Below are positions 23,490 to 27,699 of a DNA stretch of 27,699 nt, piece after piece. The position numbers and the translations under genes are program-made. A model generated the notes under the pieces. The model was given only the letters and a program-made list of their open reading frames with translations, ran no database searches and was not told the origin of the DNA. The stretch is from contig DDGE01000006.1 of assembly GCA_002337545.1 (NCBI GenBank), positions 1 through 27,699 on the forward strand. Direction: 5' to 3'. Position 1 is the stretch's first letter, and each line of letters starts with the position of its first letter. The DNA comes from Phycisphaerales bacterium UBA1910 (lineage in GTDB: Bacteria > Planctomycetota > Phycisphaerae > Phycisphaerales > UBA1924).

Positions 23490-24827
23490 ATGAAAGCACA
23501 CGACATGATCCGTAATACACAATGCACAACCCCGGCTCAGACACTTGCGTTTACCCTGATCGCGGGTGCTTCGCTGCTCTCGACGGGATGTTCCTTCGAC
23601 AAGGTCGGCGGCGCACGCACCGAGAACCCCGAGCGACTCAATATCACGGATTTCAGAGGGGAGCAGGCAGAGCAGGTCGCCCCTCCAACCGCACCCGAGC
23701 AGGCCAGCGCCGCGCCAACGAGCAGGCAGAACTCCGTCTGGCAGAACTCATCGAACACGAACGCGGACGGTGTGACCCTTGCCCGATCTGCCCCGGTCGC
23801 CCGACCGGTCGAGATCGAGAACCCAACGCAGTCCGTGGCCCGAGACAACGGTATCGGGTCATTGCAACTGCTCGACGCGAAGATCGGGGATGTGAACGGG
23901 AAGCCGGTTTTCACCAGCTCATTCTTCTCTCCGATCGAGGATCGATTGCTCGCCGAAGCACAACGACTGAGCCTGAACGATTGGCGGGCGAGCGCAGGGC
24001 GGATCATCGCTCAGCGTCTCGATGGCATCATCGCCGACGAGTTGCTCCGAGCCGAGGCGCTCGCGGCACTCTCCCCAACTCAGCGTGTGGGGCTTCAGGC
24101 ATTCCTGAGTAACTTCCGCAACAATCTGCTCTCGGAGAACCTTGGGAGCTCGCAACTCGCTGAGCGGCGCATACTTGAGCAAGAGGGATTGACACTCGAT
24201 GAAGCGCTTCGTCAGAAAGAAGTAGACACGCTCGTTCAGCTCACCCTCATCCGTGAGATCAATCGGCGGGTCAATGTGTCGTGGCGTGATATCCGTCAGC
24301 GTTACGAACGCGATATCGATCAGTTCGCCCCGCCACCCTCGGCTGTCTTGCGGGTCATCCGAGCGTTCAAGGACGAGGACGAGATCGTGAACGAAATCAC
24401 GAGCCGTCTTGAGAACGGTGACTCCTTCATAGAAATCGCTACCAGCGATCTCAACAACTACAGCACTGAAACCGAGGGGGTCCTGAAAAAGCAGCTTGAG
24501 GATAGCTTCGAGGAAACCCAGTTCTTCGGGCGCGACGAGTTGAATGATGCGGCCCACAACCTCTCGATCGGTGAACATACCGGCCCTGTCGAGTTAGGCT
24601 CGAGCTATTACTGGATCCTCTATGAGGATACGGAGCAGGAAGTCATCTCGCTCTATGACGCTCAGCTGGCGATTCAGCGTGAGCTGACTTTCGAGCGACG
24701 CGAGGATGCACGGGATCAGTATCTTTCTCGGTTGCAGGAGCGTGCACGCGTGTCGTCGCGCGACGAAGTGCTGATGCGGTTGTTCGAGATCGCGGAAGAG
24801 CGATACGCCCCAACCTCGCCGCGATGA
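23490..24827 (+). CDS. Exported lipoprotein with degenerate parvulin/SurA-like architecture
   Basis: 445 residues from the ATG at 23490 (a second ATG is at 23505). The signal LAFTLIAGASLLSTGC ends at Cys34, so it is probably a lipoprotein, although serine at -3 is not ideal. Residues about 40-120 are low-complexity, Ala/Gln/Pro/Asn-rich. A SurA-N-like helical region starts at IGDVNGKPVFTSSFFSPIED; after it come LRVIRAFKDEDEI, LENGDSFIEIATSDLNNYST and GEHTGPVELGSSYYWILYED, in the order and spacing of a PpiC-type parvulin domain, but the GG-LG and other active-site signatures are weak. A chaperone for envelope proteins is the likeliest role; catalysis is doubtful. Its stop overlaps the yraN start (ATGA). 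Confidence 0.65.
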   Translation: MKAHDMIRNTQCTTPAQTLAFTLIAGASLLSTGCSFDKVGGARTENPERLNITDFRGEQAEQVAPPTAPEQASAAPTSRQNSVWQNSSNTNADGVTLARSAPVARPVEIENPTQSVARDNGIGSLQLLDAKIGDVNGKPVFTSSFFSPIEDRLLAEAQRLSLNDWRASAGRIIAQRLDGIIADELLRAEALAALSPTQRVGLQAFLSNFRNNLLSENLGSSQLAERRILEQEGLTLDEALRQKEVDTLVQLTLIREINRRVNVSWRDIRQRYERDIDQFAPPPSAVLRVIRAFKDEDEIVNEITSRLENGDSFIEIATSDLNNYSTETEGVLKKQLEDSFEETQFFGRDELNDAAHNLSIGEHTGPVELGSSYYWILYEDTEQEVISLYDAQLAIQRELTFERREDARDQYLSRLQERARVSSRDEVLMRLFEIAEERYAPTSPR

Positions 24828-25234
24828 GACTCTGGCATCGATCTCAACCTCGGCGTGAGCCATCCGTGTGGAAACAGGGTGAACGAGCCGCAGAAAAATA
24901 CCTGAAACGCCGAGGCATCCGCACAATAGAGCGAAACATCCGTTTGCCACACGGCGAAATCGATCTGCTGTGCGTTGAACGCCGGTCGGGCACGATCGTG
25001 GTTGTCGAGGTGAAAGCACGCAAATACGCGGAGGCAGGTGCACAGGGAATCGACCCGACCGCGAATATCACTGCCAGAAAACGGGCCAAGCTCGTCTCAC
25101 TTGCGAAGTCGATCAAGAAAGTGCCGCGGTATCAGTCTCGCCCGATTCGGATCGATGTTGTGTCCGTGCGATTTGTGCACGGGCAGCGATTGCCCGAAAT
25201 TCGACACTACCCCGGCTGCGTCAGCGATTCCTGA
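24824..25234 (+). CDS. yraN: YraN family (UPF0102) nuclease-fold protein
   Basis: 136 residues. Family hallmarks: KQGERAAEKYLKRRGIRTIE (residues 17-36), RLPHGEIDLLC with Glu45 and Asp47, and VVVEVKARKY with Glu62 and Lys64, the E/D...ExK arrangement of Holliday-junction-resolvase-like nucleases. IDPTANITARKRAKLVSLAK and IRIDVVSV complete the fold. The role is not firmly established. The start lies inside the stop of the lipoprotein gene (ATGA), so the pair is coupled. The 3' end overlaps the convergent histidine kinase gene by 28 bp. Confidence 0.9.
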   Translation: MRLWHRSQPRREPSVWKQGERAAEKYLKRRGIRTIERNIRLPHGEIDLLCVERRSGTIVVVEVKARKYAEAGAQGIDPTANITARKRAKLVSLAKSIKKVPRYQSRPIRIDVVSVRFVHGQRLPEIRHYPGCVSDS

Positions 25235-26943
25235 TCCTCGTCTTCGTCTGCCGACGAGGATTCATCATTTTCCGCAAGGTCTTCTACGCGTTCATACTGT
25301 GATGGCGGACGGAGAGCACCACGGAACTTGGCTTCGAGCTTGGCCTCTTCGTACTCATGTTTGTCGATGCTCGTGGGGATGATCAACGAGAACATGGATC
25401 CCGATCCGAGCTCTGACACAAGCTGGATCTCACCCTGAAGCAGTCTCGCCAGTTCCATGACGATCGCGAGCCCGAGCCCCGTCCCTGCGTGTTTGCGTGT
25501 GTGGGACGAGTCGACCTGTTGGAACTTATCAAAGATCCGTTTCTGATCATCGGGCGCGATGCCCTCACCGTTATCGATGACGGAAATCCGCACACGATCT
25601 TCGCCCGTTCCATCGTCGCGCATGGGCTCGGCACGGAGGATGATCTCCCCTTGATCGCCGTCGTTACCCGTGAACTTCACCGCGTTGGACAAGAGGTTAA
25701 AGATGATCTGCTGGAACTTTTTCGCATCCGTCTCGACAATCGGGAGATCGAGCGAGACATCGAGTCGGACCGTGATCCCCTTCTTTCGCGCGAGCGGATG
25801 GATCAGCCCAACGAGCGCCTGACAGGTATCCCCGAGACTGATGGGCGCGAGATTGAGCTCGACGCGTCCCGCTTCGATTTTCGCCATCTCCAGCAGGGAT
25901 TCGATCATTTCCAGGAGTGTCCTCCCAGCACTGACGATGTTGACCAGGTAGCGTTCGCGCTTGTTGAGCTCGCCCGACTCCTGATTCATCTCGCGACCGG
26001 GGCCCGGCGTCGGAACCATATCATCCTCGGCGGCCTCCGCGATCTCCTTGCGAGCGATCTCCAGCAGCAGCTCCGCGAACCCGATGATCGCGTTCAGTGG
26101 CGTGCGGAGTTCGTGCGAGACGCTCGCGAGGAACTCACCCTTGAGGCGTGCGGACTCGAACAGCGCCGTATTGGCCTCCGCGAGTTCCGCGAGCTTTATG
26201 TCCATCGCCTTGTTCGCGTCACGGAGCTGATCCCGCTGACGCGTCAACGCGGCGAGCATCAGGTTGATTGTCTCCGCGAGTTCCTCGAACTCATCGCCCG
26301 TATCGATCTGGCACCGGGTCTCCAGATCCCCGTCTCGAACCAACTCCGCGGTTTTCTGCAGGGATGCGACCGGGCTCAGGATCAGCCGATTGATGATCGT
26401 GACATACACCACGAGCGCCACCGCGAGGACGACCGCGCCCGCGATGAAGACATACAACAGGTTCACGACAAGCAACCACCCCGCGCCGTCCGCGCGGTGC
26501 TCGAGCAGGACGACACCGGTCACCTGAGCGTTGCTGTCTCGAACCGCGCGGGCGTAGCGATACACCCGGTTCCACCCGCTCCAGTCCGCATCGAAGTGCT
26601 CGACCCGGGTGGTGGATTGATTGAAACGCTGCATCGCGCGGGCAAGGAATCGGTTGTCCTCGAGCATCGCATCGGCCTGATTCCGGGTGAATGACTGGAT
26701 CGTCGCGCCAGAGGCCTTGATCTGTTCAGACGGCTCTCCGGGGTCGTTATCATGGATCCAAGTCGCATACACCGTCCGGGCGAGTTCGAGTTCACCCGTC
26801 CCCACGAGCCCGTTCATCCGTAAAAGGGGCAGGGATAGCGCAATCGTGATAACGAGGGCCGTCGCCCCCCCTACCAGCAGCAGGCACTTGGTCGCCAGGG
26901 ACAGCTCCCCAAACCAATCCCGGATGTCCTCGATCGTGGTCAC
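25207..26943 (-). CDS. Membrane histidine kinase (HAMP, HisKA, HATPase)
   Basis: 578 residues from the GTG at 26943; a TTG at 26973 is possible. Helix 1 lies at about 18-40 (KCLLLVGGATALVITIALSL), then a 115-residue extracytoplasmic sensor region of no recognised type, helix 2 at about 156-186, and a HAMP domain (RLILSPVASLQKTAELVRDG). A coiled stretch leads to the H-box FLASVSHELRTPLNAIIGFA with His277, N-box NLLSNAVKFT, G1 IDNGEGI and G2 GTGLGLAI. Between the two dimerisation helices is an extra polar stretch of about 30 residues (300-330, EDDMVPTPGPGREMNQESG). The C-tail is strongly acidic (SSSADEDEDQ). No response regulator lies beside it, so it is an orphan kinase in this window. Divergent from miaB. 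Confidence 0.93.
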   Translation of the reverse strand: MTTIEDIRDWFGELSLATKCLLLVGGATALVITIALSLPLLRMNGLVGTGELELARTVYATWIHDNDPGEPSEQIKASGATIQSFTRNQADAMLEDNRFLARAMQRFNQSTTRVEHFDADWSGWNRVYRYARAVRDSNAQVTGVVLLEHRADGAGWLLVVNLLYVFIAGAVVLAVALVVYVTIINRLILSPVASLQKTAELVRDGDLETRCQIDTGDEFEELAETINLMLAALTRQRDQLRDANKAMDIKLAELAEANTALFESARLKGEFLASVSHELRTPLNAIIGFAELLLEIARKEIAEAAEDDMVPTPGPGREMNQESGELNKRERYLVNIVSAGRTLLEMIESLLEMAKIEAGRVELNLAPISLGDTCQALVGLIHPLARKKGITVRLDVSLDLPIVETDAKKFQQIIFNLLSNAVKFTGNDGDQGEIILRAEPMRDDGTGEDRVRISVIDNGEGIAPDDQKRIFDKFQQVDSSHTRKHAGTGLGLAIVMELARLLQGEIQLVSELGSGSMFSLIIPTSIDKHEYEEAKLEAKFRGALRPPSQYERVEDLAENDESSSADEDEDQESLTQPG

Positions 26944-27013
26944 TGCACCGAGTGTATCCCAAGTTGCGAGCAAGGGTTGGGTATCGTGGGTTCTGCGCGT
27001 ACACTACCCGTCC

Positions 27014-27699
27014 ATGCCACAGAAAACTGTATATCTTGAGACCTTCGGCTGCCAGATGAACGAGCTCGATTCCGAGCTCGTCGCGGGTTCCCTCGGTGCC
27101 CTCGGGTACACCTTTACCCGTGACGCCAAGGACGCGGACATCGTCCTCTATAACACCTGCTCCGTGCGTGAACGGGCAGAACAGAAGGTCTGGTCACGCC
27201 TGGGCGATATGCGTAACGCGAAGCACGATAAGCCCGACCTCGTTGTTGGCGTGCTCGGGTGCATGGCCGAGCGGGACGGCAAGGACCTGATCGCACGCAT
27301 GCCCGTCGTCGACATCATGTGCGGCCCGGCCGAACTCGACAAGCTCCCCGAGCTCCTCGACAACGCGGTGCGGACCAAGTCATCACTCGCACAGGACGAT
27401 CCGGATGTCGCCCGCAGACGCAGCGCCAAGCAGGTCGCCCTGCAGGGTGCCGCCTCGCGACGATCATCGACCCTTGCCGCGGCGGGCGACTCGCTCGAAT
27501 CGCTCGATCTGGGACGCATGGTCTCGCCCATTGATACTGATGGGCGACGCAGCGCGTATGTCCGCATCACCCGCGGGTGCAACAAGTTCTGCACCTACTG
27601 CGTGGTGCCTCATACCCGCGGCGCGGAGATCCATCGTCCGCCTCAACACATCATCGACGAGATCAAGGCCCTCGCGGATACCGGGATCATCGAGATCAC
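27014..27699 (+). CDS. miaB: tRNA-2-methylthio-N6-adenosine methylthiotransferase MiaB, 5' part; runs off the right edge
   Basis: The frame from the ATG at 27014 is open to the edge (228 residues). KTVYLETFGCQMNELDSELV starts the UPF0004 domain; its cluster cysteines are Cys13 (GCQMN), Cys49 (NTCSVRE) and Cys83 (LGCMAE). The radical SAM motif RGCNKFCTYCVVPHTRG gives Cys189, Cys193 and Cys196 (CxxxCxxC). It adds a methylthio group to i6A37 of tRNAs. TFGCQMN and CSVRE favour MiaB over MtaB or RimO. Between the two domains is an Arg/Ser-rich stretch (about 132-165) longer than in E. coli. No SD is evident; the histidine kinase is divergent 70 bp away. Confidence 0.93.
   Translation, partial: MPQKTVYLETFGCQMNELDSELVAGSLGALGYTFTRDAKDADIVLYNTCSVRERAEQKVWSRLGDMRNAKHDKPDLVVGVLGCMAERDGKDLIARMPVVDIMCGPAELDKLPELLDNAVRTKSSLAQDDPDVARRRSAKQVALQGAASRRSSTLAAAGDSLESLDLGRMVSPIDTDGRRSAYVRITRGCNKFCTYCVVPHTRGAEIHRPPQHIIDEIKALADTGIIEI

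Noticed and set aside
25489..26694. 401-codon plus-strand frame over the histidine kinase
   Set aside because: Shadow of the kinase gene; Arg/Glu/Asp-rich translation typical of reverse frames in this genome.

Overview
The window looks like an ordinary chromosomal stretch of a planctomycete, most likely of the class Phycisphaerae. The sequence supports this in several ways: most genes are about 60% GC; a secreted protease ends in a PEP-CTERM-like VPAPGT...RRRR tail; a second secreted protein ends in a double NGD...DFFDVS...FL dockerin/EF-hand-like module; the succinate dehydrogenase is the Bacillus-like type-B (menaquinone) form; and a DUF1844 gene sits next to it. The taxonomic call is inference. 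I see no mobile element, phage, CRISPR array, rRNA or tRNA gene.

Layout. 1-1537 (minus): 5' part of holB (clamp-loader delta') and a secreted trypsin-like protease. 1761-8559 (plus): alaS, then an ATP synthase block atpZ, AtpI-like, atpB, atpE, atpF, atpH, closed by a strong terminator; the F1 genes alpha, gamma, beta and epsilon are not here. 8604-10522: pgk translationally coupled to a very compact protein-kinase-like gene. 10597-11780: a stress pair (YflT-like glycine-zipper protein and a DUF892 ferritin-like protein) with a striking alternative-hairpin leader over the first Shine-Dalgarno (SD) site. 11857-13350 (minus): an AT-rich SGNH-hydrolase-like secreted protein with a dockerin-like tail. 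13505-15382 (minus): mutL. 15487-18981: HIT protein, convergent birA preceded by nadC, divergent fabI, and a small unknown gene. 19056-22840 (minus): sdhC-sdhA-sdhB, with a DUF1844 gene upstream on the same strand. 23490-25234 (plus): a parvulin-like lipoprotein coupled to yraN. 25207-26943 (minus): a membrane histidine kinase. 27014 to the right edge: miaB.

Functionally this is mostly housekeeping: translation (alaS, miaB), replication and repair (holB, mutL, yraN), energy (atp, sdh, pgk), cofactors and lipids (birA, nadC, fabI). The items most worth a second look are the bistable leader at 10597-10655, a roughly 50-residue low-GC insertion in AlaRS, the kinase-like gene fused by ATGA overlap to pgk, the split ATP synthase operon with hairpins on both sides of atpE, and the AT-rich SGNH/dockerin gene. 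No stretch longer than 300 bases lacks a gene; the largest gaps are 1538-1760 and 5121-5294.
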